DNA of 64,000 bases from the NCBI RefSeq assembly GCF_050948175.1, contig NW_027490115.1:1178001-1242000 (forward strand). Direction: 5' to 3'. A model generated the notes under the pieces. The model ran no database searches. It saw only the letters and a program-made list of their open reading frames with translations, and was not told the origin of the DNA. Source of the DNA: Xylocopa sonorina. Lineage: Eukaryota; Arthropoda; Insecta; Hymenoptera; Apidae. This document shows, piece by piece, positions 12,848-28,000 of this stretch. Position numbers and translations under genes: made by a program. Each line of letters opens with the position of its first letter. Position 1 is the first letter of the stretch.

Positions 12848-12869
12848 GTCGCATTTACATTCTTTTGAA
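12838..12869. repeat. Head-to-head satellite inversion junction, copy 2
   Basis: The same arms and the same 12-base spacer as at 4745-4776, offset 8093. Copying of this junction shows that the inversion came before the block duplication. Confidence 0.92.
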
Positions 12870-15800
12870 GTGAATACGAGGTATACATGACACTTCGCAA
12901 TGAATATTATATATTATCATGAAACATAGAAATGAGATGCGATATCCCGTTTTAAGAAGCATTAGAATCCTATTGCTTCGATACGTAGAGATCTGCAAGC
13001 GCTATTTCCTAGCAAGGAAGTGTCGCATTTACATTCTTTAGAACTGAATACGAGCTATACATGACAATTCGCAACGAACATTATATCTTATCATGAATCA
13101 TAGAAATGAGATGCGATATCGCGTTTTAAGGTGCATTGAAACTCTATTGCTTCGATACGTAGAGATCTACAAACGCTATCTCCTAGCAAGGAAGTGTCGC
13201 ATTTACATTCTTTTGAAGTGAATACGAGGTATACATGACACTTCGCAATGAATATTACATCTTATCACGAAACATAGGAATGAGATGCGTTATCGCGATT
13301 TAAGAAGCATGAGAACTCTATTGCTACGATACGATGATGTCTGCAAACGCTACTTCCCAGCAAGGAAGTGTCGCATTTACATTCTTTCGAACGTAATACG
13401 ATGAATACACGACATTTCGCAATGAATATTATATCTTATCAAGAAACATAGAAATGGGATGCGACATCTCGTTTTAAGAAGCACTGGAAATCCATTGTTT
13501 TGATACGTAGAGATCTGCAACGCTATTTCCTAGCAAGGAAGTGTCGCATTTACATTCATTTGAAGTATATGCCAGATATAAGTGACACATCGCAATGAGT
13601 ATTTTATCTTACCATGAAACCTAGATGTGAGATGCGACATCGCGTTTAAAGAATAGTTAGAAGTCTATTGCTACGATACGTAGACATCTGGAGGTGCTAC
13701 TATCTAGCAAGGAAGTGTCGCAATTACATTCATTTCAAGTGAATACGAGGTATACGTGACACTTCGCAATGAATATTATATCTTATCACGAAAATCGAGA
13801 TTAGATGTGATATCGCGATTCAAGTAGAATCAGAACTCTATTGCTACGATACCTAGACATATGCAAACGCTATTTCCTAGCAAGGAATAGACGAATTTAC
13901 ATTCTTCTCAAGTGAATACGAGGTATACATGACAGTTCAGTATGAATATTATATCTTACCACGAAACATAGGAATGTGATGTGATATCGCGATTTAAGTA
14001 GAATTAGAACTCTATTGCTACGATACCCAGACATATGCAATCGTTATTTCCTAGCAAATAATAGTCACACTTACATTCTTTTGAAGTGAATACGAGGTAT
14101 ACATGACACATCGCACTGAATATTCTATCTTATCATGAAACATAGAAATGAGATACGATATCGCGTTATTAGAAGCATTAAAACTCGACTGCTACATCTG
14201 CAAACGCTATTTCCTAGCCAGGAAGTGCCGCATTTACATACTATTGAAGTGAATACGAGGTATACATGACACTTCGCATTGAATATTATATCTTGTCATG
14301 AAGCATAGAAATCATATGCGATATCGCGTTTTAACAAGCATTGGAAATGCATTGCACGATTCGTAGATATCTGGAGACGCTATTTCCTAGCACGGAAGTA
14401 TCGCATTTACATTCTTTTGAAGTGAATACGTGGTATACATGTCACTTCGCAATGAATATTGTATCTTATCATGAAACGTAGAAATGTGATGCGATATCGC
14501 GTTCTAAGAAGCATTAGAACTCTATTGCTTACGAATACGAGGTATACATGACACTTCGCAATGAATATTATACCTTATCACGAAATATAGAAATGAAATG
14601 CGACATCTCGTTTTAAGAAGCAATAGGACTCTATTGCTACAATACATAGACAGCTGCAAACGCTACTTCCTAGGACAGAAACGTCGCATTTACTTTCTTT
14701 TGAAATGAATACGTTGTATACATGACACATCGCACTGAATATTATATCTTATCATGAAACATAGAAATGAGATGCGATACCGCTTTTTAAAAAGCGCCAG
14801 GACACTATTGCTACGATACATAGACAGCTGCCAACGCTTTTTCCTAGGACGGAAACGTCGCACTTACTTTCTTTTGAAGTGAATACGAGGCATACATGAC
14901 ACTTCGCAATGAATATTATATCTTATCACGAAACATAGAAATGAGATGCGATATAGCGATTTAAGAAGCATTAGAACACTTTTGCTACGATATTAAGAAA
15001 TCTGCAATCGCTATTTCCAAGCAACGAAGTGTCGCATTTACATTCTTTTGAACGGAATACGAGGTATACATGACACTTCGCAATCAATATTATATCTTAT
15101 CACGAAACATAGAAATGAAATGCGACATCTCGTTTGAAGAAGCATTAGGACTCTATTGCTACGACACATAGGCAGCTGCCAACGCTATTTCCTAGGACGG
15201 AAACGTCGCACTTACTTTCTTTTGAAGTGAATACGAGGTATACATGACACATCGCACTGAATATTCTATCTTATCATGAAACATAGAAATGAGATACGAT
15301 ATCGCGTTATTAGAAGCATTAGAACTCTATTGATACGAAACGTCGACATCTGAAACGCTATTTCCTAGCAAGCAAGTGTTGCATTTACATTCTTTTGAAG
15401 TGAGTACGAGGTATACATAACACTTCGCAATGAATATTATATCTTATGACGAAATATAGAAATGAAATGCGACATCTCGTTTGAAGAAGCATTTGGACTC
15501 TATTGCTACGATACATAGACAGCTGCCATCGCTATTTCCTAGGACGGAAACGTCGCATTTACTTTCTTTTGAAGTGAATACGAGGTATACATGACACTTC
15601 CCATGAATATTATACCTTATCACGAAACATAGAAATGAGATGTGATATCGCGATTTAGGTAGCATTAGAACTCAATTGCTACAATAAGTAGACATATGCA
15701 AACGCTATTTCCTAGCAAGGAATATTCGCTTTTACATTCTTTGAAGTGAATACGAGGTATACATGACACTTCGCAATGAATATTGTATCTTATCACGAAA

Positions 15801-17496
15801 TATAGAAATGAAATGCGACATCTCGTTTTAAGAAGCATTAGGAATCTATTGCTACGATACATAGACAGCTGCCAACGCTATTTCCTAGGACGGAAACGTC
15901 GCATTTACTTTGTTTTGAAATGATTACGAGGTATACATGACACATCGCACTGAATATTATATCTTATCATGAAACATAGAAATGAGATGCTATATCGCGA
16001 TTTAGAAAGCATCACAACTCAATTGCTACGACACGTAGATATCTGCAAACGCTATTTCCTAGGACGGAAACGTCGCATTTACTTTCTTTTGAAGTGAATA
16101 CGAGGTATACATGACACTTCCCATGAATATTATTCCCTATCACGAAACATAGAAATGAGATGTGATGTCGCGATTTCAGTAGCATTAGGACACTATTGCT
16201 GCGATACGTAGACATCTGCAAACGCTATTTCCTAGCAAGGAAGTGTCGCATTTACATTCTTTTGAAGTGAATACCAGGCATACATGACACATCGCAATGA
16301 ATATTATATCTTATCACGAATATAGAAATGAAATGCGACATCTCGTTTTAAGAAGCATTAGGACTCTATTCCTACGATACATAGACATCTGCAAACGCTA
16401 TTTCCTAGAAAGGAATGGTCGCATTTACATTCTTTTGAAGTGAATACGAGGTATGCACGACACTTCGCAATGAATATTATATCTTATCGTGACACATAGA
16501 AATGAGACGCGATATCGCGTTTTAAGAAGCATTAAAACTCTATTGCTACGATGCGTAGTCATCTTCAAACGCTATTTCCCAGCAAGGAAGTGTCGCATTT
16601 ACATTCTATTGAACGGAATACGAGGTATACATGACACTTCGCAATGAATATTATATCTTATCACGAAACATAGAAATGAAATGCGTCATCTCGTTTTAAG
16701 AAGCATTAGGACTCTATTGCTACGATACATAGACATCTGCAGACGCTATTTCCTAGCAAGAAAGTGTCGCATTTATAATCTTTTGAAGTGATTACGAGGT
16801 ATACATGACACTTCGCAATGAATATTATAGCTTATCATGAAACCTAGGAATGAGATGCGGTATCGCGTTTTAAGAGGCATTAGAACTCTATTGCTTCGAT
16901 ACGTAGAGATCTGCGAAGTCTATTTCCTAGCAAGTAAGTGTCGCATTTACATTCTTTTGAAGTGAATTCGAGGTATACATGACACTTCGCAATGAATATT
17001 ATACCATATCACGAAACATAGAAATGTGATGCGATATCGCGATTCAAGAAGCACTGGAACTCTATTGGTACGATACGTAGATATCTGCAAACGTTATTTC
17101 CTAGCAAGGAAATGCCGCATTTACATTCTTTTGAAGTGAATACGAGGTATACATAACATTACACAATGAATATTATATCTTATTACGAAACATTGTAATG
17201 AGATGCGATATCGCGATTTAAGAAGCATTAGAACACTATTGCTTCGATACGTAGATATCTGGAAACGCTATTTCCTAGCAAAGGAAGTGTCGCATTTACA
17301 TTCTTTCGAGCTGAATACGAGGTATACATAACACTCCACAATGAATATTATATCTTATCATGAAACATAGAAATGAGGAGCTATATCGCGTTTTAAGAAG
17401 CATTAGAACTCTATTGCTAATATACGTAGAAATCGGCAAACCCTATTTCCTAGCAAGGAAGTGTCGCAGTTACATTCTTTTGAAGTGAATACGAGG
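12860..17496 (-). repeat. 174-bp satellite array, R orientation (array 4)
   Basis: R monomers homologous in order to array 2, including the 'cctaggacggaaacgtcgca' subfamily at 14600-16100. It ends at the same base of the monomer (after GAATACGAGG) as array 2, followed by U2. Confidence 0.97.
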
Positions 17497-18510
17497 TGTC
17501 ACGTCCGGCGAATCTATTTTCCTTTGCTCCGGAGGCTTTACGACACGAGCCTAATTTTCGGTAATTCGGTCCGCGGGAAAGCGTTAAGACCGGGACCGAC
17601 AATTTCGGCTGACGCGACACTAGCCAAAACACTCGCGATAATAAGAGAATGACCCTACCTTTCGATGACTTCTCTCTCGATTTGTACGTAGAAACGGCGT
17701 GGAGGATCGTTCGCTGGGATCGTAGCGGATTTCGTTCTGTTGGCTGCTACGGAAATCTCGATCAGTCGCCAGCGAAGAGGAGGACGGCGGTCGGAATTCA
17801 GCGATGTTGCTGAATGTAGCAGAATCGGCGTGATGCGTCGTGGTGTCTGGATCGGAAGCGTCGACGGTCGCTTCGGGAAGCGGCGTCTGTGGGCTGGTGC
17901 GAAGGCAGGTCGCTAGTACTCTCGGAACGCCCTCCAAATATTCACGCACAAGTGATCGTATGAAGTTCTTCCTACTCGCACGTCGCGTTCTTCGCAAACC
18001 GGAAGCACGATTCATTCACCAAGTTTTTCTGTACTTTCGACTAAGATCTGAAGGCTAGGCGGCGGTCTCAACGTCACAAAGCCGATTTCTATACTCCTTC
18101 AATTTGATGAAGAGCAACCCCAGTTGTATGGAAGAACCCGTGGAAGAATTCGTAGTTAAATGTAATGTTAAAAGTAGAACTAGTATTGCAAACACTTGAT
18201 AAAATTAATGGATGTGGAGATAGTAGACTTGGTAAAATAACTTGTACTTGGATATAGTAAAAGTAAAAATAAAATATATTCTAGGTTTAAAGTATACAAG
18301 ACCTGGAATTATTCTAAGACTAAGACTTAGTTAAAATGGAGATAGAAATACGACGCCTGAACCCCACATTGAGGTGGCTAACGATCTAGAAGTAGAGGTT
18401 TCGACCCCTCGCTAGGAGATCTCGAGTCAGAGTGTGTGCTCTGGAGACGCGTCTCTGACCTCCTCGGTTCGCGGTGCGCTACGGTCGCGGAGGCTCGTGG
18501 TAGGGAGATC

Positions 18511-18600
18511 GCGGTCCCGCGAGTGGGGGACTCGCGTCTCGAGGCGGAGAGCGCGCGGTCCAGCGAGTGGGGACTCGCGGCTCGTGGCGGGGCTAGCGGC
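18511..18600. repeat. GC-rich minisatellite inside U2
   Basis: Same two-unit, about 44-bp repeat as in U1 (GCGGTCC...GAGTGGGG...ACTCGCG). Confidence 0.65.
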
Positions 18601-18803
18601 GTATGCCGCTGGCCGGAGGCATCTTACTTAGTGTAACTTAGATCTAGGAATTCTTATATATGCGTCATGATATGGTATGTATGTCCTAGCTTAGAAGTAA
18701 TATATAGGTTCTAGCAGAACCTGTTCCCGGAATTGGAAAAGGCCCCATTCAGGTGATGGGCTGCGGCTACGTCTTCCTGCAGGGCAGAATCCTCGGTGCG
18801 AGG

Positions 18804-18945
18804 GAGATAGGGCTGCCCGTCCTTGGTGCGGGCGAGACAGGTATACTCGGTGGTGCGAGTGAGACACTGGTGCCCGGTACGAGCGAGACAGGTATACTCG
18901 GCGGTGCGAGTGAGGCAGCGGAACTCGGTGTGAGTGAGCGCGTGC
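18804..18945. repeat. Degenerate short tandem repeat inside U2
   Basis: Same GGTGCGAG(T/G)GAGACAGGTATAC-type units as in U1, with A-to-G changes that make two units more alike than in U1. Confidence 0.65.
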
Positions 18946-19041
18946 AGGCATGCGCGCGCGAACACTTCCAGTTGCTGGTTCTGCAGGCGAGTTTGGCTGG
19001 TTGCATGCGTCCAGGGGTTGATGATGGGGGGTGCGAGGAGG

Positions 19042-22000
19042 TTCCTTTCTAGGAAATTACGTTCCCAGAAATCTCTGTATCGAAGCTATAGAGTACTAAT
19101 GCCCCTTAGACGCCATATCGCATCTCATTTCTATGTTTCGTGATAAGATATAATATTCATTGTTGAGTGTTATCTATACCTCGCATTCACTTCAAATGAA
19201 TGTAAATGCGACACTTCCTTGCTAGGAAATAGCGTTTGCAGATGTCCTCCGCATCGGGGCCATAGAGTTCTAATGCTTCTTACAACGCGATATCGCATCT
19301 CCCTTCTATGTTTCATGATAAGATATAACATTCATTGCGAAATGTCATGTATACCTCGTATTCAATTCAAAAGAATGTAAATGCGACTATTGCCTGCTAG
19401 GAAATAGAGTTTGCAGATGTCTACGTATCGTAGCAATAAAGTTCTAATGCTACTTAAATCGCGAAATCGCATCTCATCTATATGTTTCGTGATAAGATAT
19501 AATATTCATTGCGAAGTGTCACGTATTCCTCGTATTCACTTCAAAAGAATGTAAGTGCGACAATTCCATGCTAGGAAATAGCGTTTGCAGATGTCTCCGC
19601 ATCGGGCCATAGATTTCTAATGCTTCTTAAAAGGCGATATCGCACCTCTCTTCTATGTTTCATGATAAGATATAATATTCATAGCGAAGTGTCATGTATA
19701 TCTCGCATTCTCTACAAACGAATGTAAATGCTACAATTCCTTGCTAGGAAATGGCGTACTCAGATGTCTACGTATCGTAGCAATAGAGTTCCAATGCTTC
19801 TTAAAACTCGATATCGCATCTCAATTCTATGTCATATGATAAGATATAATGTTCATTGCGAAGTGTCATGTACACCTCGTATTCACTTCAAAAGAATGTA
19901 AATGCGACACTCCCATGCTAGGAAAATAGCGTCTGCAGATCTCAACGCGTCGAGGCAATAGAGATCTAATGCTTCTTAAAACGCGATATCGCATCTCACT
20001 TCTATGTTTCATGATAAGATATAATATTCATTGCGAAGTGTCATGTATACCTAGTCTTCCCTCCAAACCAATGTAAATGCGGCACTTCGTGGCTAGGAAA
20101 TAGCGTATTCAGATGTCTATGTATCGTAGAAAAAGGGTTCTAATGCTACATAAATCGCGATATCGCATCTCATTTCTATGTTTCGTGATAAGATATAATA
20201 TTCATTACGAAGTGTCATGTACACCTCGAATTCACTTCAAAAGAATGTAAATGCGAATCTTCCTTGCTAGGAAATAGCGTTTGCAGATGTCTACGTATCG
20301 TAGCAATAGATTTCTAATGCTTCTTAAAACGGGATACCGCATCTCATTTCTATGTTTCGTGATAAGATATAATATTCATTGCAAAGTGCCATGTATGCCT
20401 CGCATTCACTTCAAAGGAATGTATGTGCGACACTTAGATGCTAGGAAATAGCGTTTGCAGACGTCTCCGCATCGAGGCCATAGAGTTCTAATGCTTCTTA
20501 AATCGCGATATCGCATCTCATTTCTATGTTTCGTGATAAGATACAATATTCATTGGGAAAGTGTCATGTACACCTCGTATTCACTTCAAAAGAATGTAAA
20601 TGCGACACTTCCTTGCTAGGAAGTAGCGTATTCTGATGTCTACGTATCATAGCAGTAAAGTTCTAATGCTTCTTAAACCGTGATATCGCATATCATTTCT
20701 ATGTTTCATGATAAGACATAATATTAATTACGAATTGTCATGTATACCTCGTATTCACTTCATAAGAATGTAAATGCGACATTTCCTTGCTGGGAAATAG
20801 CGTTCACAGATTTCTTCGTATCATAGCAATGGAGTTCTAATGCTTCTTAAAACGCGATATCGCATCTCATTTCTATGTTTCATGATAAGATATAATATTC
20901 ACTGCGAGTGTCATGTATACCTCACACTCACCTCAAATGATTCAAAATGTGATATTTCCCTGCTAGGAATTAGGGTTTGCAGATATCTAAGTATCGTAGA
21001 GCAATAGAGTTCTAATGCTTCTTAAAAGGCAATATCGCATCTCATTTCTATGTTTCATGATAAGATATAATATTCATTGATAAGTGTCATGTATAACTCG
21101 CATACACTTCAAATGAATGTAAATGCGACACTTCTATGATAGGAAGTAGCTATTGCAGGTGTCACCGCTTCGAGGCAGTAGGGTCCCTAATTCTTCTTAA
21201 AACGCGATATCGCACCTCTCTTCTATGTTTTATGATAAGATATAATGTTCATTGCGAAGTGTCATGTATACCTCGCATACACTTCAAATGAATGTAAATG
21301 CGACTCTACCTTGCTAGGAATTAGCGTTTGCAGATGTCTACGTATCGTAGCAATAGATTTCTAATGCTTCTTAAAACGCGATATCGCATCTCATTTCTAA
21401 GTTTCTTGATAGGATATAATATACATTGCAAAATGTCACATATACCTCGCATACACTTCAAATGAAAGTAAGTGCGACACTTGCTTGCTTGGAAATAGCG
21501 TTTCCAGATGTCTACGTATCGAAGCAATAGAGATCTAATGCTTCTTTAAACGAGATATCGCATCTCATTTCCATGTATCATGATAAGATGTAACATTCAC
21601 TGTGGACTGTTATGTATACCTCGTACTAACTTCAAAGGAATGTAAAGGCGACAATTCCTTGCTAGGAAATAGCCTTTCCAGATATCTACGTATCGTAGTA
21701 ATAGTGTTCTAATGTTTCTTAAATCGCGATATCGCATCACATTCTATGTTTCGTGATAAGATACAATATTCATTGGGAAGTGACATGTGTACCACGAATT
21801 CACTGCAAAAGAATGTAAATGCGACACTTCCATGCAAGGAAATAGCGTTTGCAGATTTCTCCGCATCGAGGCAATAGTGTTCTAATGCTTCTTAAAACGC
21901 GATATCGCATCTCAATTCTATGTCACATAATAAGATATAATGTTCATTGCGAAGTGTCATGTATACCTCGTATTCACTTCAAAAGAATGTATATGCGAAT

Positions 22001-25000
22001 CTTCCTTGCTAGGAAATAGCGTTTGCAGATCTCTACGTATCGTAGCAATAGCGTTCTAATGCTACTTAAACCGCGATATCACATCTCATTTATATGTTTC
22101 GTGATAAGATATAATATTCATTGCGAAGTGTCATGTATACCTCGTATTCACTTCAAAAGAATGTAATTGCGACATTTCCTTGCTGGGAAATAGCGTTCAC
22201 AGATTTCTACGTATCATAGCAATGGAGTTCTAATGCTTCTTAAAACGCGATATCGCATCTCATTTCTATGTTTCATGATAAGATATAATATTCACTGCGA
22301 AGTGTCATGTATACCTCACACTCACCTCAAATGATTCAAAAGTGATATTTCCCTGCTAGGAATTAGGGTTTGCAGATATCTAAGTATCGTAGCAATAGAG
22401 TTCTAATGCTTCTTAAAAGGCAATATCGCATCTCATTTCTATGTTTCATGATAAGATATAATATTCATTGATAAGTGTCATGTATAACTCGCATACACTT
22501 CAAATGAATGTAAATGCGACACTTCTATGATAGGAAGTAGCTATTGCAGGTGTCACCGCTTCGAGGCAGTAGGGTCCTAATTCTTCTTAAAACGCGATAT
22601 CGCACCTCTCTTCTATGTTTTATGATAAGATATAATGTTCATTGCGAAGTGTCATGTATACCTCGCATACACTTCAAATGAATGTAAATGCGACTCTACC
22701 TTGCTAGGAATTAGCGTTTGCAGATGTCTACGTATCGTAGCAATAGATTTCTAATGCTTCTTAAAACGCGATATCGCATCTCATTTCTAAGTTTCTTGAT
22801 AGGATATAATATACATTGCAAAATGTCACATATACCTCGCATACACTTCAAATGAAAGTAAGTGCGACACTTGCTTGCTTGGAAATAGCGTTTCCAGATG
22901 TCTACGTATCGAAGCAATAGAGATCTAATGCTTCTTTAAACGAGATATCGCATCTCATTTCCATGTATCATGATAAGATGTAACATTCACTGTGGACTGT
23001 TATGTATACCTCGTACTAACTTCAAAGGAATGTAAAGGCGACAATTCCTTGCTAGGAAATAGCCTTTCCAGATATCTACGTATCGTAGTAATAGTGTTCT
23101 AATGTTTCTTAAATCGCGATATCGCATCACATTTCTATGTTTCGTGATAAGATACAATATTCATTGGGAAGTGACATGTGTACCACGAATTCACTGCAAA
23201 AGAATGTAAATGCGACACTTCCATGCAAGGAAATAGCGTTTGCAGATTTCTCCGCATCGAGGCAATAGTGTTCTAATGCTTCTTAAAACGCGATATCGCA
23301 TCTCAATTCTATGTCACATAATAAGATATAATGTTCATTGCGAAGTGTCATGTATACCTCGTATTCACTTCAAAAGAATGTATATGCGAATCTTCCTTGC
23401 TAGGAAATAGCGTTTGCAGATCTCTACGTATCGTAGCAATAGCGTTCTAATGCTACTTAAACCGCGATATCACATCTCATTTATATGTTTCGTGATAAGA
23501 TATAATATTCATTGCGAAGTGTCATGTATACCTCGTATTCACTTCAAAAGAATGTAATTGCGACATTTCCTTGCTGGGAAATAGCGTTCACAGATTTCTA
23601 CGTATCATAGCAATGGAGTTCTAATGCTTCTTAAAACGCGATATCGCATCTCATTTCTATGTTTCATGATAAGATATAATATTCACTGCGAAGTGTCATG
23701 TATACCTCACACTCACCTCAAATGATTCAAAATGTGATATTTCCCTGCTAGGAATTAGGGTTTGCAGATATCTAAGTATCGTAGCAATAGAGTTCTAATG
23801 CTTCTTAAAAGGCAATATCGCATCTCATTTCCATGTTTCATGATAAGATATAATATTCATTGATAAGTGTCATGTATAACTCGCATACACTTCAAATGAA
23901 TGTAAATGCGACACTTCTATGATAGGAAGTAGCGATTGCAGGTGTCACCGCTTCGAGGCAGTAGGGTCCTAATTCTTCTTAAAACGCGATATCGCACCTC
24001 TCTTCTATGTTTTATGATAAGATATAATGTTCATTGCGAAGTGTCATGTATACCTCGCATACACTTCAAATGAATGTAAATGCGACTCTACCTTGCTAGG
24101 AATTAGCGTTTGCAGATGTCTACGTATCGTAGCAATAGATTTCTAATGCTTCTTAAAACGCGATATCGCATCTCATTTCTAAGTTTCTTGATAGGATATA
24201 ATATACATTGCAAAATGTCACATATACCTCGCATAAATTTCAAATGAATGTAAATGCGATATTTCCTAGCTAGGAAATAGCGTTTGCAGATGTTTACGTA
24301 TCGAAGCAATAGAGTTCTAATGCTTCTTAAAACGGGATACCGCATCACATTTCTATGTTTCATGATAAGATATAATATTCATTGCGAATTGTCATGTATA
24401 CCTCGTATTCACTTCAAAAGAATGTAAATGCGACAGTTCCTTGCTAGGAAATAGCGTTTGCAGATGTCTACGAATCGTAGCAATAGAGTTCTAATGCTTC
24501 CTAAAACGCGATATCGCATCTCATTTCTATGTTTCATGAGAAGATAAAATATTCATTGCGAAATGTCACTTATACCTCGCATACACTTCAAATGAAAGTA
24601 AATGCGACACTTGCTTGCTAGGAAATAGCGTTTGCAGATGTCTACGTATCGAAGCAATAGAAATCTAATGCTTCTTTAAACGGGATATCGCATCTCATTT
24701 CTATGTTTCATGATAAGATATAATTTTCATTGCGAAGTGTCATGTATACCTCGTATTCACTTCAAAAGAATGTAAATGCGACGGTTCCTTGCTAGGAAAT
24801 AGCGTTTGCACTTGTCTACATATCGTAGCAATAGAGTTCTAATGCTTCTTAGAACGCGATATCGCATCTCATTTTCTATGTTTCATGATAAGATATAATA
24901 TTCATTGCGAAATGTCACTTATACCTCGCATACACTTCAAATGAAAGTAAGTGCGACACTTGCTTGCTTGGAAATAGCGTTTCCAGATGTCTACGTATCG

Positions 25001-28000
25001 AAGCAATAGAGATCTAATGCTTCTTTAAACGAGATATCGCATCTCATTTCCATGTATCATGATAAGATGTAACATTCACTGGTGGACTGTTATGTATACC
25101 TCGTACTAACTTCAAAGGAATGTAAAGGCGACAATTCCTTGCTAGGAAATAGCCTTTCCAGATATCTACGTATCGTAGTAATAGTGTTCTAATGTTTCTT
25201 AAATCGCGATATCGCATCTCATTTCTATGTTTCGTGATAAGATACAATATTCATTGGGAAGTGTCATGTACACCTCGTATTCACTTCAAAAGAATGTAAA
25301 TGCGACACTTCCATGCTAGGAATAGCGCCTGCAGATGTCTACGCGTCGAGACAATAGATTTCTAATGCTTCTTAAAACGTGATATCGCATCCCACTCCTA
25401 TGATTCAGGATAAGATATAATATTCATTGCGAAGTGTCATGTATACCTCGTATTCACTCCAAACGAATGTAAATGCGACACTTCCTTGCTAGGAAATGGC
25501 GTATTCAGATGTCTACGTATCGTAGCAATAGAGTTCTAATGCTACTTAAATCGCGATATCGCATCTCATTTCTATGTTTCGTGATAAGATACAATATTCA
25601 TTGGGAAGTGTCATGTACACCTCGTATTCACTTCAAAGAATGTAAATACGACACTTCCATGCTAGTCAATAGCGTCTGCAGATATCTACGCATCGAGGCA
25701 ATAGAGTTCTAATGCTTCTTAAAACGTGATATCGCATTCCACTTCTATGATTCATGATAAGATATAATATCCTTTGCGAAGTGTCATGTATACCTCGTAT
25801 TCACTTCAAAAGAATGTAAATGCGAATCTTCCATGCTAGGAAATAGCGATTGCAGATGTCTACATATCGTAGCAATAGATTTCTAATGCTACTTAAGTCG
25901 CGATATCGCATCTCATTTCTATGTTTCATGATAAGATGTAATATTCCTTGCGAAGTGTCATGTACACCTCGTATTCACTTCAAAGGAATGTAAATGCGAC
26001 ACATTCTTGCTATTAAATAGCGTTTGTAGATGTCTACGTATCATAGCAGTAAAGTTCTAATGCTTCTTAAATCGCGACACCGCATATCATTTCTATGTTT
26101 CATGATAAGACATAATATTAATTACGAATTGTCATGTATACCTCGTATTCACTTGAAAAGAAAGTAAATACGACTATCTCATGCTAGGAAATAGCGTTTG
26201 CGGATGTCTAGGTATCGTAGCAATAGAGTTCTAATGCAACTTATATCGCAATATCACATCTCATTTCTATGTTTCGTGATAAGATATAATATTCATTGCA
26301 AAGTGTCATGTATGCCTCGTATTCACTTCAAAAGATTGTAATTGCGTCACTTCCTTGCTAGGATGTAGCGTATGCAGATGTCTACGTATCGTAGCAAAAG
26401 GGTTCTAATGCTACTTAAATCGCAATATCGCATCTCATTACTATGTTTCGTGATAAGATATAATATACATTGCGAAGTGTCATATACACCTCGCATTCAC
26501 TTCACAAGAATGTATGTGCGACACTTAGATGCTAGGAAATAGCGTTTGCAGACGTCTTCGCATCGAGGCCATAGAGTTCTAATGCTTCTTAAATCGCGAT
26601 GTCGCATCTCATTTCTATGTTTCGTGATAAGATATAATATTCATTGCGAAGTGTCATGTACACCTCGTATTCACTTTAAATGAATGTAAATACGACACTT
26701 CCATGCTAGGAAATAGCGCCTGCAGATGTCTACGTATCGTAGCAATGGAGTTCTAATGCTTCTTAAAACGAGATGTTGCATCTCATTTCTATGTTTCATG
26801 ATAAGATATAATATTCATTCCGAAGTGCCATGTATACCTCGTATTCTCTCCAAACGAATGTAAATGCGACACTTCCTTGTTAGGAAATAGCGTATTCTGA
26901 TGTCTACGTATCATAGCAGTAAAGTTCTAATGCTTCTTAAATCGTGATATCGCATATCATTTCTATGTTTCATGATATGACATAATATTAATTACGAAAT
27001 GTCATGTATACCTCGTATTCACTTCATAAGAATGTAAATGCGACATTTCCTTGCTGGGAAATAGCGTTCACAGATTTCTACGTATCGTAGCAATGGAGTT
27101 CTAATGCTTCTTAAAACGCGATATCGCATCTCATTTCTATGTTTTATGATAAGATATAATATTCACTGCGAAGTGTCATGTATACCTCACACTCACCTCA
27201 AATGATTGAAAATGTGATATTTCCCTGCTAGGAATTAGGGTTTGCAGATATCTACGTATCGTAGCAATAGAGTTCTAATGCTTCTTAAAAGGCAATATCG
27301 CATCTCATTTCTATGTTTCATGATAAGATATAATGTTCATTGCGAAGTATCATGTATGCCTCGTATTCACTTCAAATGAATGTAAATCAGACACTTCCAT
27401 TGTAGGAAATAGCGTTTGCAGATATCTACGTATCGTAGCAATAGAGTTCTAATGCTTCCTAAAACGCGATATCGCATCTCATTTCTATGTTTCATGAGAA
27501 AATATAATATTCATTGCGAAATGTTACTTATACCTCGCATACACTTCAAATGAAAGTAAATGCGACACTTGCTTGCTAGGAAATAGCGTTTGCAGATGTC
27601 TACGTATCGAAGCAATAGAAATCTGATGCTTCTTTAAACGGGATATCGCATCTCATTTCTATGTTTCGTGATAAGATATAATTTTCATTGCGAAGTGTCA
27701 TGTATACCTCGTATTCACTTCAAAAGAATGTAAATGCGACGGTTCCTTGCTAGGAAATAGCGTTTGCACTTGTCTACATATCGTAGCAATAGGGTTCTAA
27801 TGCTTCTTAGAACGCGATATCGCATCTCATTTCTATGTTTCATGATAAGATATAATATTCATTGCGAAATGTCACTTATACCTCGCATACACTTCAAATG
27901 AAAGTAAGTGCGACACTTGCTTGCTTGGAAATAGCGTTTCCAGATGTCTACGTATCGAAGCAATAGAGATCTAATGCTTCTTTAAACGAGATATCGCATC

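Larger units (their letters stand above)
17497..19041. mobile_element. U2: second copy of the GC-rich LTR-like segment
   Basis: Aligned by eye to U1 from TGTCACGTCCGGCG to GGGGGGTGCGAGG. It is 1545 bp against 1542 bp. The length difference is explained by one extra base in 'atttcgttctgttgg' and two in 'gcgtctgtgggctgg'. About a dozen substitutions were noted, so identity is about 99%. The longest frame is on the minus strand (17620-18015, 131 codons), but it exists only in this copy; in U1 the indels break it. I therefore treat it as non-coding. Both copies have R satellite on the left and F satellite on the right. The element is best read as duplicated with block A/B, not inserted twice. Confidence 0.45.
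12706..19247. repeat. Segmental duplication, block B
   Basis: Second copy of the R + U + F block. It includes the same junction spacer (12848-12859), the same half-monomer deletion (CTATTGCTTACGAATACG near 14529), the same loss of the CGATACGTAG box near 14183, and U2. It gained two monomers at about 13200-13540 and lost eight relative to block A, a net six monomers (6 x 174 = 1044, equal to the drop in offset from 8093 to 7049). Confidence 0.9.

Noticed and set aside
17620..18015. 131-codon minus-strand frame in U2
   Set aside because: Broken in the 99%-identical U1 by 1-bp and 2-bp indels, overlaps other open frames, and resembles no known protein.
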